From DUOA01 sp012839095 (GTDB lineage: Bacteria > Bacillota > Clostridia > Caldicoprobacterales > DTU083), in assembly GCA_050951505.1 (NCBI GenBank), contig JBMNJE010000009.1, forward strand, positions 124,001-188,000: DNA of 64,000 bases, given 5' to 3'. The notes under the pieces were generated by a model, which did no database searches, was not told the origin of the DNA, and saw only the letters and a program-made list of their open reading frames with translations. Positions 23,782 to 33,038 of this stretch are shown here, piece after piece. Every line of letters starts with the position of its first letter. The stretch's first letter is position 1. The position numbers were made by a program, and so were the translations under genes.

Positions 23782-24291
23782 GTGTTGGCAAAGAAATATG
23801 CATATTATGAAGAAATATTTCCGGCAGCGGAGCCCGTGCGCAGAGATGAGCCGAACCGACAGAATGTTCCCAGACACCGGGAAGAAACCGACAGCCAGGT
23901 GGAGACCAGGCAGGCGCCGGCTGCATGGAAACTGACATGGAACAAGGCAGTTACCGTAGGGTTGGTATTGATTTGCTTTGCAGCAGCCTGTTTTGTGGTT
24001 TTCCGATATGCGGTCATATCTGATAACCACACGACCATTCTGGCGCTGGAGAAGCAACTGGAGCAGGAAATACTCAGAAGGGATAACCTGGAAGTGGAAT
24101 TGTCCTACAGCAGAGATCTCAACACTATTGAGTTCTCAGCAACAGAACTGGGCATGAGTTATCCGGCAGAGGATCAGATACATTATGTAAATCTGCCTCA
24201 GGACATGGGGCAGGAGGTTGAACATGCCGATGCCGCTGTGGGCGATACCGGCCAGACCCTGTGGAGCCGCTTTCTGGGACTGATCAACTGA
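23782..24291 (+). CDS. ftsL: Cell division protein FtsL-like
   Basis: A 169-residue bitopic protein: a charged, poorly conserved cytoplasmic N terminus (~55 residues), one transmembrane helix (about residues 57-77), then an extracellular heptad-rich coiled coil (LEKQLEQEILRRDNLEVELS) and a conserved-type AxELGMxYP segment. This layout and its place between rsmH and the PBP gene identify FtsL/DivIC-type divisome proteins, which bridge FtsQ to FtsW/PBP. The GTG start has GGGGAGG upstream. The sequence is poorly conserved, so the symbol depends on position and topology. Confidence 0.85.
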   Translation: MLAKKYAYYEEIFPAAEPVRRDEPNRQNVPRHREETDSQVETRQAPAAWKLTWNKAVTVGLVLICFAAACFVVFRYAVISDNHTTILALEKQLEQEILRRDNLEVELSYSRDLNTIEFSATELGMSYPAEDQIHYVNLPQDMGQEVEHADAAVGDTGQTLWSRFLGLIN

Positions 24292-24327
24292 TAACTGTTT
24301 TCTGTTTCCTGGAAGGGGGGATTGCTG

Positions 24328-26478
24328 GTGTCTGCACCGGCAGTGACGAATCGAAAGAGACTTCTGTTTCTCTTACTGATGATATCCCTGATGCTTATAG
24401 GATTGATTGTCAGAAACGGCTATATCCAGCTGGTTTGGGGAAGGGAATTGCAGGAGAAGGCATTGGAGCAATGGACCCGCTCCCTGGATGTATATCCGCA
24501 AAGAGGAATCATATATGATCGGAATAAAGAGGTGTTGGCGCAAAGCGCCAGCGCCGACAGCATAGCTGTCCGTCCCAGCCAGCTGGCGGATGCAAAATAT
24601 ACAGCCGACAGGCTGGCTGAAATACTGGAGCTGGATGCAGAGGAACTATATCAGAAGATATCGGACACATCCAAGTCCGAAGTCTGGGTCAAGCGGCAGC
24701 TTACCCGGGAAGAATCCGTTCAAATCAGGGAGCTTAATATAAAGGGCATTTATTTTACCGAGGAACCAAAGAGATATTATCCCAATGGCAATCTGGCCTC
24801 TCATATCCTCGGCTTTACCATGAAATATGCGGAACCCGGTGAGGGCATAAAGGGTCAGGAGGGCATTGAGCTCTATTACGATAAGTATCTGAAGGGTTGG
24901 CCCGGTCAGATAGTAATGGAGACGGATGCTCACGGCAGGGAAACACCTACCAATGTGGAAAGAATGATTCCTCCCATAGACGGCTGGAATGTGATTCTTA
25001 CCATTGATCAGGCGATTCAGCATTTTGCGGAAAAGGCCGTCTCAGACGCCATGGAACAATACAGAGCCAATAAGGTCTACTGCATAGTAATGGATCCCAA
25101 TACCGGAGATATTCTGGCTATGGCAAACCGCCCGGATTTCGATCCCAATGATCCGCCCCGTGAGCTGGGCTATGAGGGAATGGAGGCATTTGTTAAGAAT
25201 ATTGCGGCAAAGGATAATATGGATCCGGGGTCTACCTTCAAAATCATTACTACAGCTGCTGCCCTGGAGGCAGGAGTGATAAGCAGAAACTCCACTTTCA
25301 ACGATCCCGGTTACCGGATAGTTGACGGTCAGAGAATCAGGTGCTGGAGAGCCGGGGGCCACGGCCATCAGAATTTGTTTGAAGCAGTACAGAATTCATG
25401 CAACCCTGCATTTATGGATATGGCCCTTGGCCTGGGAACAAAACAGTTTTATGGATACCTGGATGCATTTGGTTTTGGCAGCAGGACCGGAATTGACATA
25501 TATGGAGAGGAAAAAGGGGTCGTCATGAGCCGGTCATCCGTTAAAAATGTGGACCTGGCCAGGATGGGCTTTGGTCAGGCTATTGCAGTGACACCGCTTC
25601 AGCTTATTAATGCCGTATCCGCTGTCATAAACGGCGGTAATCTGATGCAGCCCCGGCTGGTCAGAGCACTGGAATTTGACGACGGTAATGAATATATCTA
25701 TGAAGAAATGAAGCCGGTGAAGCTCAGGGAGGTCATTTCGGATAGCACTTCCCTTCTCATGCGGGAAATATTGGAAAGCGTTGTCAAAAAGGGCAGCGGG
25801 AAAAATGCATATATTCCGGGTTACAGGGTAGCCGGCAAGACCGGCACTGCACAGAAGTATAGTCCGGGAGGCGGAATCAAGCAGGGAGCCGTTATTGCCT
25901 CCTTTATAGGCTTTGCACCGGCGGATGACCCGCAGGTAGTGGTATTGTTCATGGTGGATGAACCCCAGGTCGCAGTGGATTTCGGTAGCGTGGTAGCCGC
26001 TCCGTATGTTAAGATGATATTGGAGGATACCTTGCATTATCTGGGCGTGGAACCGGTATTTGATGAAAACACCAGCCAGGAGACCAAAAGTGTGATTGTA
26101 CCCGAAGTAACAGGCAAACCTCTGGTTGAGGCAGTTAAGGAGCTGCGGGAAGCCGGCCTGGACTATCTGGCAGAGCAGACCGGAACCGTCGTAATCAAAC
26201 AAGTGCCCCTGCCGGGTGCCGAGGTATTGGTGGATACCACAGTGCTTTTATATACAGGCAATGAAGGTGATTCAGGTGAGGATCCTGTGGATGAAGAACT
26301 GGTAACAGTGCCGGACCTTACAAGGAAATCCATACGGGAAGCCAACAATATTCTGACATCCGAGGGTCTGAAGCTGAAAATTGAGGGCATCGGGCTGGCA
26401 GTAGGCCAGGCTCCGGCACCCGGAACCATGGTGGAACCGGGTACAACAGTAACCGTCTACTTTGAAACGCCTGAATAG
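24328..26478 (+). CDS. spoVD: Class B penicillin-binding protein with two PASTA domains (FtsI/SpoVD type)
   Basis: A 716-residue transpeptidase. One N-terminal transmembrane helix (~residues 12-32), a dimerisation domain (QRGIIYDRNKEVLA), then the transpeptidase with active-site Ser in GSTFKI near residue 310, SCN (QNSCNPAF) near 364 and KTG (AGKTGTAQ) near 508. Two PASTA repeats follow (VPEVTGKPL and VPDLTRKSI), which bind muropeptides. It crosslinks septal or spore peptidoglycan. As the only PBP of this cluster it could serve vegetative division, spore cortex or both. The GTG at 24328 has GGGGGG seven bases upstream; TTG at 24322 is too close to it. Confidence 0.93.
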   Translation: MSAPAVTNRKRLLFLLLMISLMLIGLIVRNGYIQLVWGRELQEKALEQWTRSLDVYPQRGIIYDRNKEVLAQSASADSIAVRPSQLADAKYTADRLAEILELDAEELYQKISDTSKSEVWVKRQLTREESVQIRELNIKGIYFTEEPKRYYPNGNLASHILGFTMKYAEPGEGIKGQEGIELYYDKYLKGWPGQIVMETDAHGRETPTNVERMIPPIDGWNVILTIDQAIQHFAEKAVSDAMEQYRANKVYCIVMDPNTGDILAMANRPDFDPNDPPRELGYEGMEAFVKNIAAKDNMDPGSTFKIITTAAALEAGVISRNSTFNDPGYRIVDGQRIRCWRAGGHGHQNLFEAVQNSCNPAFMDMALGLGTKQFYGYLDAFGFGSRTGIDIYGEEKGVVMSRSSVKNVDLARMGFGQAIAVTPLQLINAVSAVINGGNLMQPRLVRALEFDDGNEYIYEEMKPVKLREVISDSTSLLMREILESVVKKGSGKNAYIPGYRVAGKTGTAQKYSPGGGIKQGAVIASFIGFAPADDPQVVVLFMVDEPQVAVDFGSVVAAPYVKMILEDTLHYLGVEPVFDENTSQETKSVIVPEVTGKPLVEAVKELREAGLDYLAEQTGTVVIKQVPLPGAEVLVDTTVLLYTGNEGDSGEDPVDEELVTVPDLTRKSIREANNILTSEGLKLKIEGIGLAVGQAPAPGTMVEPGTTVTVYFETPE

Positions 26479-26569
26479 AAGTGCTTAAAGGTATGCTCCG
26501 GAAATATTCTGTAAATACTTACTAATGATACAAACCGCTGCAGAGGCGGGTATCCGGGAGGGAATGGGA

Positions 26570-28021
26570 ATGAAACTGAGTGACATGTTGACTGGAACAG
26601 AGGTTCTTCGTGTTGAAGGCTCTTTGGACATCGACATCAAAGGGATACATTATGATTCAAGACAGGTGACCCCAGGGTCCTTGTTTTTTTGTATAGAAGG
26701 ATATCGGGCAGACGGTCATGATTTTGCCGTTATGGCAGCGGAAAAGGGGGCCGGGGCTCTTGTACTGCGCAGGGATGTACAGCTGCCGGACGGGATCACC
26801 AAGGTATTCGTAGAAAACACACGAAAAGCAATGGGTCTCATATCCTCTTCTTTTTATGGAAATCCCTCTGATAATCTGATATTATTTGGAGTAACCGGTA
26901 CCAACGGCAAGACCACCACCACCTATATGATAAAGTCCATTTTGGAGCAGGCAGGTAAGAAAACCGGGCTTATCGGTACCATAACCAATATGATAGGCAG
27001 CCGGATGATTCCAACTGAAAGAACTACCCCGGAATCGCCGGATTTGCAGAGAATTCTGGCAGAAATGCTGAAAGAGGACGTGGAGGCTGCTGTTATGGAG
27101 GTATCCTCCCATTCCCTGGAGCTTAACCGGGTTACCGGCTGCATTTATGAGGTTGGCATATTTACCAATCTGAGCCGGGATCATCTCGATTTTCACGGAA
27201 CCGTGGATAATTACAGGGCATCCAAGGCAAAGCTTTTTGAGCAAAGCCGGCTGGCTGTCATCAATGTGGATGATGAGAGCGGGCGCCTTATTCTGGATCA
27301 GCTGGATCGCCACTCCTTTACCTATGGCATTTACCATCCGGCGGATATTTTTGCCCGGGACATTGAAATTGCCGCAGACGGCGTAAGTTTCAATCTCCAT
27401 ATTCTGGGCGGGAAGATCGGCATAAATCTGCGTATTCCAGGAATATTCAGCGTATATAACGCACTTGCTGCTGCTGCCTCCTGCTATGCAGCCGGCATTT
27501 CACTGGGTGATATACAGGCTGGTCTTGAAAACATTGACGGTGTTCCCGGACGCTTTGAGCTCCTGGATACAGGAAGTGATTACCGGGTTATTCTGGACTA
27601 TGCCCATACTCCGGACGGACTGGAAAATATCCTGAGGACAGCCAGGGATCTGACAAAGGGAAGACTGGTCACCCTCTTCGGATGCGGGGGAGATCGGGAC
27701 AAGGCCAAACGTCCCCTGATGGGAGAGGTGGCAGGCAGATATTCGGATTTCTGCATTATTACTTCCGATAATCCACGCAGTGAAGAACCCATGAATATTA
27801 TAAGGGATATTCTGCCGGGCATGAAAAGGAGCGGCTGTCCCTATGAAGTTATTGCTGACCGGCGATCGGCCATTGAGTATGCATTGAAGCATGCACGAAA
27901 GGATGATGTGATAATTTTGGCCGGCAAGGGTCACGAAACTTATCAGGAAATAAAGGGGAAAACCATCCAGTTTGATGAAAAGAAAATCGTAGCAGAGATA
28001 CTTGGAAGGGAGAAGGTTTGA
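26570..28021 (+). CDS. murE: UDP-MurNAc-L-Ala-D-Glu:meso-diaminopimelate ligase MurE
   Basis: A 483-residue Mur ligase that adds the third stem-peptide residue. The N-terminal UDP-binding part has IHYDSRQVTPGSLFF, the ATP loop GTNGKTTTT lies near residue 110, and the C-terminal domain has DNPR at residues 400-403. DNPR recognises meso-diaminopimelate, so the cell wall is predicted to be A1gamma type. The ATG at 26570 has GGGAGG eight bases upstream. A 91-bp gap precedes it, and its stop overlaps the murF start by one base. Confidence 0.97.
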   Translation: MKLSDMLTGTEVLRVEGSLDIDIKGIHYDSRQVTPGSLFFCIEGYRADGHDFAVMAAEKGAGALVLRRDVQLPDGITKVFVENTRKAMGLISSSFYGNPSDNLILFGVTGTNGKTTTTYMIKSILEQAGKKTGLIGTITNMIGSRMIPTERTTPESPDLQRILAEMLKEDVEAAVMEVSSHSLELNRVTGCIYEVGIFTNLSRDHLDFHGTVDNYRASKAKLFEQSRLAVINVDDESGRLILDQLDRHSFTYGIYHPADIFARDIEIAADGVSFNLHILGGKIGINLRIPGIFSVYNALAAAASCYAAGISLGDIQAGLENIDGVPGRFELLDTGSDYRVILDYAHTPDGLENILRTARDLTKGRLVTLFGCGGDRDKAKRPLMGEVAGRYSDFCIITSDNPRSEEPMNIIRDILPGMKRSGCPYEVIADRRSAIEYALKHARKDDVIILAGKGHETYQEIKGKTIQFDEKKIVAEILGREKV

Positions 28022-29430
28022 TGAAACCTTTATCCATAAAGGAAATAAGGGATGCAGTCGGAGGCAGGATCATCCGGGAAGGCAGCAGTCAGATGATCAC
28101 CGGTGTTTCAACGGATACACGCACCATACAGCCGGGAGACCTGTTTATTCCCCTGGAAGGTGAACGTTTTGACGGGCACGATTATCTGGCGGAGGCTGCT
28201 GAGAAAGGTGCTGCAGCTGTTTTGACACACAATCTTAATAAAACTTTGCCACAGGGTGTACATACAATAGTTACAGGAAATACCCTGACAGCTCTGCAGG
28301 ATTTGGCAGCATGGTATCTGAAAAGCTTTTCCGTTGACGTGATTGCCATAACAGGCAGTACAGGCAAAACAACAACCAAGGATATGGTCAGCAGTGTTCT
28401 TTCCCGGAAATTCCAGGTACTAAAAACCCAGGGCAATCTGAACAATGAAATCGGACTGCCCCTTACCCTCTTCAGGCTGGAGCCTCATCATCAGATTGCA
28501 GTTTTGGAGATGGGAATGAGCGGATTCGGAGAAATTCGCCGTCTGGCTGCCATTGCTCCACCTAAGGCAGCAATTTTTACAAACATAGGAATATCCCACA
28601 TCGAGAAACTGGGCAGCCGGGACAATATCTGGAAAGCTAAATCGGAGCTCCTTGAGCACTTCCATGAAGGCTGTACCGTAATACTTAATGATGACAACGA
28701 TATTCTGCACCGGGAAGCTGAGATGATGATGCGGGATCGGGTCGGCTGCAAAGTCATTCGCTTCGGAACCGGCTCTCATGCGGAATTTTGTGCAACAGAT
28801 ATTCAAAGCCATGAAAACGGCATTTCCTACACTCTTAGGGTGAAGGACGAAAGCTTTGGAATAAGGCTGAATGTACCCGGCATCCACAATGTATACAACA
28901 GCCTTGCGGCTGTTGCGGCAGGGAGGATGCTTGGTATGGAAATGCAGGAGATTCAGGCAGGTCTGCTGGAGTTTGCCGGTGACAATATGCGCCTGCATAT
29001 CTTTCCCTTGAAGGCATATAAGGATGTCAAGGTGATAGATGATACATACAACGCCAGTCCCGATTCGATGCAGGCTGCCCTGCGGGTATTGAAGGATATG
29101 GAAGGACACCGGAAAATTGCCATACTTGGGGATATGCTGGAGCTGGGCATGCACTCCCGGGAAGCTCACAGACAGGTGGGGCGGTTTGCAGCAGAGTGCG
29201 GCATCCATATTCTGGCCACACGGGGGCAGGAAAGCGTCTGGGCGGGAGAAGGCGCTCTGCAGGCAGGAATGCCGTCAAAGTCAGTTTTCCACGTCAGCAG
29301 CAATCAGGAAATCATTCACTGGCTGAAAAACAACATATATGAGGGAGACAGGATCCTGGTCAAGGGCTCCCGAGGCATGCAGATGGAGGAAATTGTATCG
29401 TTTTTAAAAGATGGGGGGAGCTCGGAATGA
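28021..29430 (+). CDS. murF: UDP-MurNAc-tripeptide:D-Ala-D-Ala ligase MurF
   Basis: A 469-residue Mur ligase completing the pentapeptide precursor in the cytoplasm. Seen are STDTRTIQPGDLFIPL near residue 30, the P-loop TGSTGKTTTKDMV near 110, the ENG/GNLNNEIGLPLTL segment, and DDTYNASPDSM near 340. It overlaps murE by one base and mraY by four, so the three are translationally coupled. AAGGGAGAAGG upstream of the ATG is a good ribosome site. Confidence 0.97.
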   Translation: MKPLSIKEIRDAVGGRIIREGSSQMITGVSTDTRTIQPGDLFIPLEGERFDGHDYLAEAAEKGAAAVLTHNLNKTLPQGVHTIVTGNTLTALQDLAAWYLKSFSVDVIAITGSTGKTTTKDMVSSVLSRKFQVLKTQGNLNNEIGLPLTLFRLEPHHQIAVLEMGMSGFGEIRRLAAIAPPKAAIFTNIGISHIEKLGSRDNIWKAKSELLEHFHEGCTVILNDDNDILHREAEMMMRDRVGCKVIRFGTGSHAEFCATDIQSHENGISYTLRVKDESFGIRLNVPGIHNVYNSLAAVAAGRMLGMEMQEIQAGLLEFAGDNMRLHIFPLKAYKDVKVIDDTYNASPDSMQAALRVLKDMEGHRKIAILGDMLELGMHSREAHRQVGRFAAECGIHILATRGQESVWAGEGALQAGMPSKSVFHVSSNQEIIHWLKNNIYEGDRILVKGSRGMQMEEIVSFLKDGGSSE

Positions 29431-30422
29431 AGTATTTTGCATCCATAATTCTGCTGGCCTTTCTGACAACACTTCTGATGGGCATACTGCTCATCCCGTG
29501 GCTTCGAAGGCTGAAATTCGGACAGACCGTCCGGGAAGACGGGCCTGAAAGTCATCTGGCCAAATCCGGTACTCCTACCATGGGCGGAATTTTGTTTCTG
29601 ATACCTCTGATTCTCATCGGTCTGATACTGCCGAAGGGAAGAGGCAGCTTTGCCCTGGCTGCCGTACTGTCCACTGCCGGTTTTGCCTTGATTGGTTTCC
29701 TGGATGATTACATCATCGTGGTTAAAAAACGTTCCCTGGGGCTGCGAGCTTATCAGAAAATCATAGGTCAGCTTGTTGTTTCAGTTGCTCTGGCGGTATA
29801 TGCATACAGGAGCGAGTATGTGGGCAGCAGTGTTATCATACCTTTCACGGGAGCCGAGTGGGACCTGGGCGTCTTTTACATACCTGTAATGGTGTTTATT
29901 ATTATCGGCACGGTAAACAGTGTAAACCTCACAGACGGCCTGGATGGCCTGTGTGGGGGAGTAACCCTGGTTGTATCTGCGACCCTGAGCATCATTATCG
30001 GCGCTGTCTGGACGCTGGCAGAAAAACAGGGAATGCTAAGGCTGGCAGAGAACTATCAGGATCTGGCGATTTTCGCTGCAGCTCTCACCGGAGCTTGCCT
30101 GGGCTTTCTAAGGTTTAACTCCCATCCTGCCCAGGTGTTCATGGGGGACACAGGTTCGCTGGGTCTTGGAGGGGCAGTTTCTGCCTTATCCCTTTTGCTT
30201 CGCATTCCTCTCTGGCTGCCTGTGATCGGAGGGGTATACATGGCAGAATCCCTTTCGGTAATCATACAGGTGGCATCCTTCAAGCTGCGTGGCAAGCGGG
30301 TTTTCAGAATGTCCCCCCTCCACCATCACTTTGAGTTGTCCGGCATGCCGGAAACCAAGGTGACAGTCATGTTTATACTTGCTGCCGTTGTCCTGTGTCT
30401 GTTTGCACTTTTGAACATCTAG
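29427..30422 (+). CDS. mraY: Phospho-MurNAc-pentapeptide transferase MraY
   Basis: A 331-residue polytopic membrane enzyme that makes lipid I from UDP-MurNAc-pentapeptide and undecaprenyl phosphate. About ten hydrophobic helices are visible, with the conserved GTPTMGG segment near residue 50, the catalytic acidic pairs FLDDYIIV near 93 and VNLTDGLDGL near 170, MGDTGSLGLGG near 238 and RMSPLHHHFE near 290. The ATG overlaps the murF stop. Confidence 0.97.
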   Translation: MKYFASIILLAFLTTLLMGILLIPWLRRLKFGQTVREDGPESHLAKSGTPTMGGILFLIPLILIGLILPKGRGSFALAAVLSTAGFALIGFLDDYIIVVKKRSLGLRAYQKIIGQLVVSVALAVYAYRSEYVGSSVIIPFTGAEWDLGVFYIPVMVFIIIGTVNSVNLTDGLDGLCGGVTLVVSATLSIIIGAVWTLAEKQGMLRLAENYQDLAIFAAALTGACLGFLRFNSHPAQVFMGDTGSLGLGGAVSALSLLLRIPLWLPVIGGVYMAESLSVIIQVASFKLRGKRVFRMSPLHHHFELSGMPETKVTVMFILAAVVLCLFALLNI

Positions 30423-30435
30423 GAGGAAGCCGGGA

Positions 30436-31806
30436 ATGGAACTAAGCGGTAAGACAGTATTGGTCATGGGCCTGGCCCGCAGCGGAATATCTGCTGCCCG
30501 CCTTCTCTACAGAAAGGGCGCCAGGGTAATCGTGCATGATAGCAAAAATGAAACAGACCTTTCGGCAGCAACAGAGGAACTTAAGAAAAGTATTGAATGC
30601 GAATTTCATTTGGGCCAGGATCCGGGCATTCTGCTGAATCGGGCGGATATGATAGTATTAAGTCCCGGCGTTCCTGCCGATTTGCCCTTTCTGATTCGTG
30701 CCTCGGAATCGGGCATTGAAGTGATAAGCGAAGTGGAACTGGCGTATAGATATTGTAAGGCACCGATTATCGCAGTAACCGGTACAAACGGAAAAACCAC
30801 AACAACCGCTCTCATCGGGGAAATATTGAAAGCAGCAGGTAAAGTAACTCACGTTGTAGGAAACATCGGCCTGCCCTTTTCAGAGAAAGTTGATGAGATT
30901 GAGCCAGGCGACATGGTTGCAGCTGAAATCAGCAGTTTTCAGCTGGAAACCACCGCTGTTTTCCGGCCGGAAATAGCCCTGATTCTGAATATCTCGCCGG
31001 ATCATCTGGATCGTCATAAGACCATGGAAAATTACATAGCAGCAAAATATCGGGTGTTCGGCAATCAGGTCAGGGGCGATATCCTGATTTTAAATGGCGA
31101 TGATCCCATTCTGTCCCGGATTGATCCCCCAGGTGGTGTCCATACCTTTTATTTCAGCCGCAGCAGAGCCTTGTCGGAAGGAGTGTGGGTGGAGGACGGA
31201 TACATCCGGATGAATCTGGGCGGGGGAATTAAGACGGTTTGCCGGGCGGATCAACTGGGCATACCGGGAACCCACAACCTGGAGAACGCTTTGGCTGCTG
31301 CCGCCGCTGCAGGCCTGGCCGGTGCGGCTCCGGAAATAATTGCTGACACATTGAGAACCTTCCCCGGAGTGGAACATCGCATAGAAAAGGTGGCTGTCAT
31401 AAAGGGCATAACCTTTTACAATGATTCGAAGGGAACCAATCCCGATTCCTCCATTAAAGCCATCGAAGCCATGCCGGGTGCAACTGTCCTAATCGCAGGG
31501 GGCATGGATAAAAAAGGAGGTTTTTCCGAATTTACAGCCGCTTTTGGCAGCAAGGTAAAGGCTCTGGTTCTGCTGGGGGAAACAGCGGATAAAATAGCGG
31601 AAACTGCCAGAAAACAGGGCTTTACCAATATACACATGACAAAGAGCATACCGGAAGCAGTAGAAAAAGCATATGCACTTTCCTCCCAGGGTTACAGTGT
31701 TCTTCTTTCTCCCGCTTGTGCCAGCTGGGATATGTTCCGGGATTATGAAGAAAGAGGAAATGTGTTCAAAGAGGCAGTCAGAGCACTAGAAAAAAGCATA
31801 GAATAA
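30436..31806 (+). CDS. murD: UDP-MurNAc-L-alanine:D-glutamate ligase MurD
   Basis: A 456-residue Mur ligase adding D-Glu to UDP-MurNAc-L-Ala. The N-terminal Rossmann-like part opens with VLVMGLARSGISAARLL, the ATP loop is TGTNGKTTTTALIG near residue 115, then AEISSFQLE, NISPDHLDRH and the C-terminal NDSKGTNPDS. Length is normal. AGGAGGAAG precedes the ATG, 13 bp after mraY. Confidence 0.97.
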   Translation: MELSGKTVLVMGLARSGISAARLLYRKGARVIVHDSKNETDLSAATEELKKSIECEFHLGQDPGILLNRADMIVLSPGVPADLPFLIRASESGIEVISEVELAYRYCKAPIIAVTGTNGKTTTTALIGEILKAAGKVTHVVGNIGLPFSEKVDEIEPGDMVAAEISSFQLETTAVFRPEIALILNISPDHLDRHKTMENYIAAKYRVFGNQVRGDILILNGDDPILSRIDPPGGVHTFYFSRSRALSEGVWVEDGYIRMNLGGGIKTVCRADQLGIPGTHNLENALAAAAAAGLAGAAPEIIADTLRTFPGVEHRIEKVAVIKGITFYNDSKGTNPDSSIKAIEAMPGATVLIAGGMDKKGGFSEFTAAFGSKVKALVLLGETADKIAETARKQGFTNIHMTKSIPEAVEKAYALSSQGYSVLLSPACASWDMFRDYEERGNVFKEAVRALEKSIE

Positions 31807-31823
31807 AGCAGGGGGCAGACCAG

Positions 31824-32915
31824 GTGAAAAAAAAGCCGGTTGATTTTCCAATTTTACTGACTACCGTCATTTTGGTAGCTCTTGGCATTGTTATGGTATT
31901 CAGCGCCAGCTATTATTATTCTGCGGAGCGATGGGGCGACAGCCTGTACTTTTTCAAGCGTCAGTGCCTGTGGGCTGTGATTGGCTTTGCAGGTATGTTT
32001 GTTGCTTCCAGGGTGGACTATTCCAGGCTTCAAAGGTATTCCCGCATATTCATGATTATAAGCATACTGCTGCTGGTTCTGGTATTGCTGGTAGGAGAAC
32101 CAAGGAATAATGCCAAAAGGTGGCTGGGCATAGGAAGCCTCACCATCCAGCCGGCGGAGATCGCCAAGTTTGCCATTATATTTTTCATATCGGACTCCAT
32201 GGCAAGAGCCGGAGGCAAAATGAAGCGTTTTTTAAAAGATGTCCTGCCCATTTTATTGGTTGTAGGTATGGTCTTTGGATTGATTGTTAAGCAGCCTAAC
32301 TTAAGCACCGCAGGCAGTATCGTGATTCTGACCCTGGTAATGCTTTTCATAGGGGGATTAAATCTATGGTATTTTGCCGGCCTGGCGGCAGCAGGAGCTG
32401 TAGGAGCGGTGGTGCTTACCGTTGTGGCCGGCTATCGACTGGATCGATATAAGGCATTTATTGATCCCTGGGCTGACCCTCTGAAAAGCGGGTGGCAGCT
32501 GATTCAGTCCCTGTATTCTCTGGGGTCCGGGGGTCTTTTCGGACTGGGCTTGGCTCAGAGCAGACAGAAATATTTATACCTGCCCTATCCGGAAACCGAC
32601 TTTATCTTTGCCATAATTGGGGAAGAACTGGGTTTCATAGGCGCAACCTTTCTTATTCTTCTTTTTCTTATCCTGATATGGAGAGGGATCAGGGTTGCAC
32701 TGACGGCACCTGACTTGTTCGGAAGCTTTCTGTCTGCAGGAATTATCTCCATGATAGCAATACAGGCAGTGATCAATATTGCTGTGGTTACCGCCTCCAT
32801 GCCCCCAACCGGACTGCCCCTGCCCTTCATCAGTTATGGAGGCTCCTCCCTGGCCATGTTTCTGACCGGCATAGGGGTCCTGCTCAATGTTTCCAGACAT
32901 TGCAGAACCGTCTAA
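31824..32915 (+). CDS. ftsW: SEDS-family peptidoglycan polymerase FtsW/SpoVE
   Basis: A 363-residue membrane protein with about ten transmembrane helices, the glycosyltransferase partner of the class B PBP. Motifs: VMVFSASYYYS in helix 1, KRWLGIGSLTIQPAEIAKFA near residue 95, the QPNLSTAGSIVI stretch (periplasmic Asp of many SEDS proteins is Asn here), FAIIGEELGF near 258 and PTGLPLPFISYGGSS near 330. The start is GTG with a G-rich site upstream. In this order a murG gene would usually follow; instead there are 123 noncoding bases and then murA. FtsW and SpoVE cannot be separated by sequence alone. Confidence 0.92.
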   Translation: MKKKPVDFPILLTTVILVALGIVMVFSASYYYSAERWGDSLYFFKRQCLWAVIGFAGMFVASRVDYSRLQRYSRIFMIISILLLVLVLLVGEPRNNAKRWLGIGSLTIQPAEIAKFAIIFFISDSMARAGGKMKRFLKDVLPILLVVGMVFGLIVKQPNLSTAGSIVILTLVMLFIGGLNLWYFAGLAAAGAVGAVVLTVVAGYRLDRYKAFIDPWADPLKSGWQLIQSLYSLGSGGLFGLGLAQSRQKYLYLPYPETDFIFAIIGEELGFIGATFLILLFLILIWRGIRVALTAPDLFGSFLSAGIISMIAIQAVINIAVVTASMPPTGLPLPFISYGGSSLAMFLTGIGVLLNVSRHCRTV

Positions 32916-33038
32916 CATTCCTTCGACATATTCACGGAATGTAACACCTCAATTTTCCGTGCATAGAATGGTAATGGATCGGAATTTCTGCGTAAATTTC
33001 GATATACCGGTGTAAGCGGAAGAAAGAGGTGTAGTTGT

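Noticed and set aside
28420..29208. Long minus-strand open frame (262 codons) opposite murF
   Set aside because: Antisense shadow of murF with no family signature.
32915..32942. Inverted repeat ACATTCC/GGAATGT after ftsW
   Set aside because: Only 7 bp with a 14-base loop and no T tail; too weak to call a terminator or a remnant of murG.
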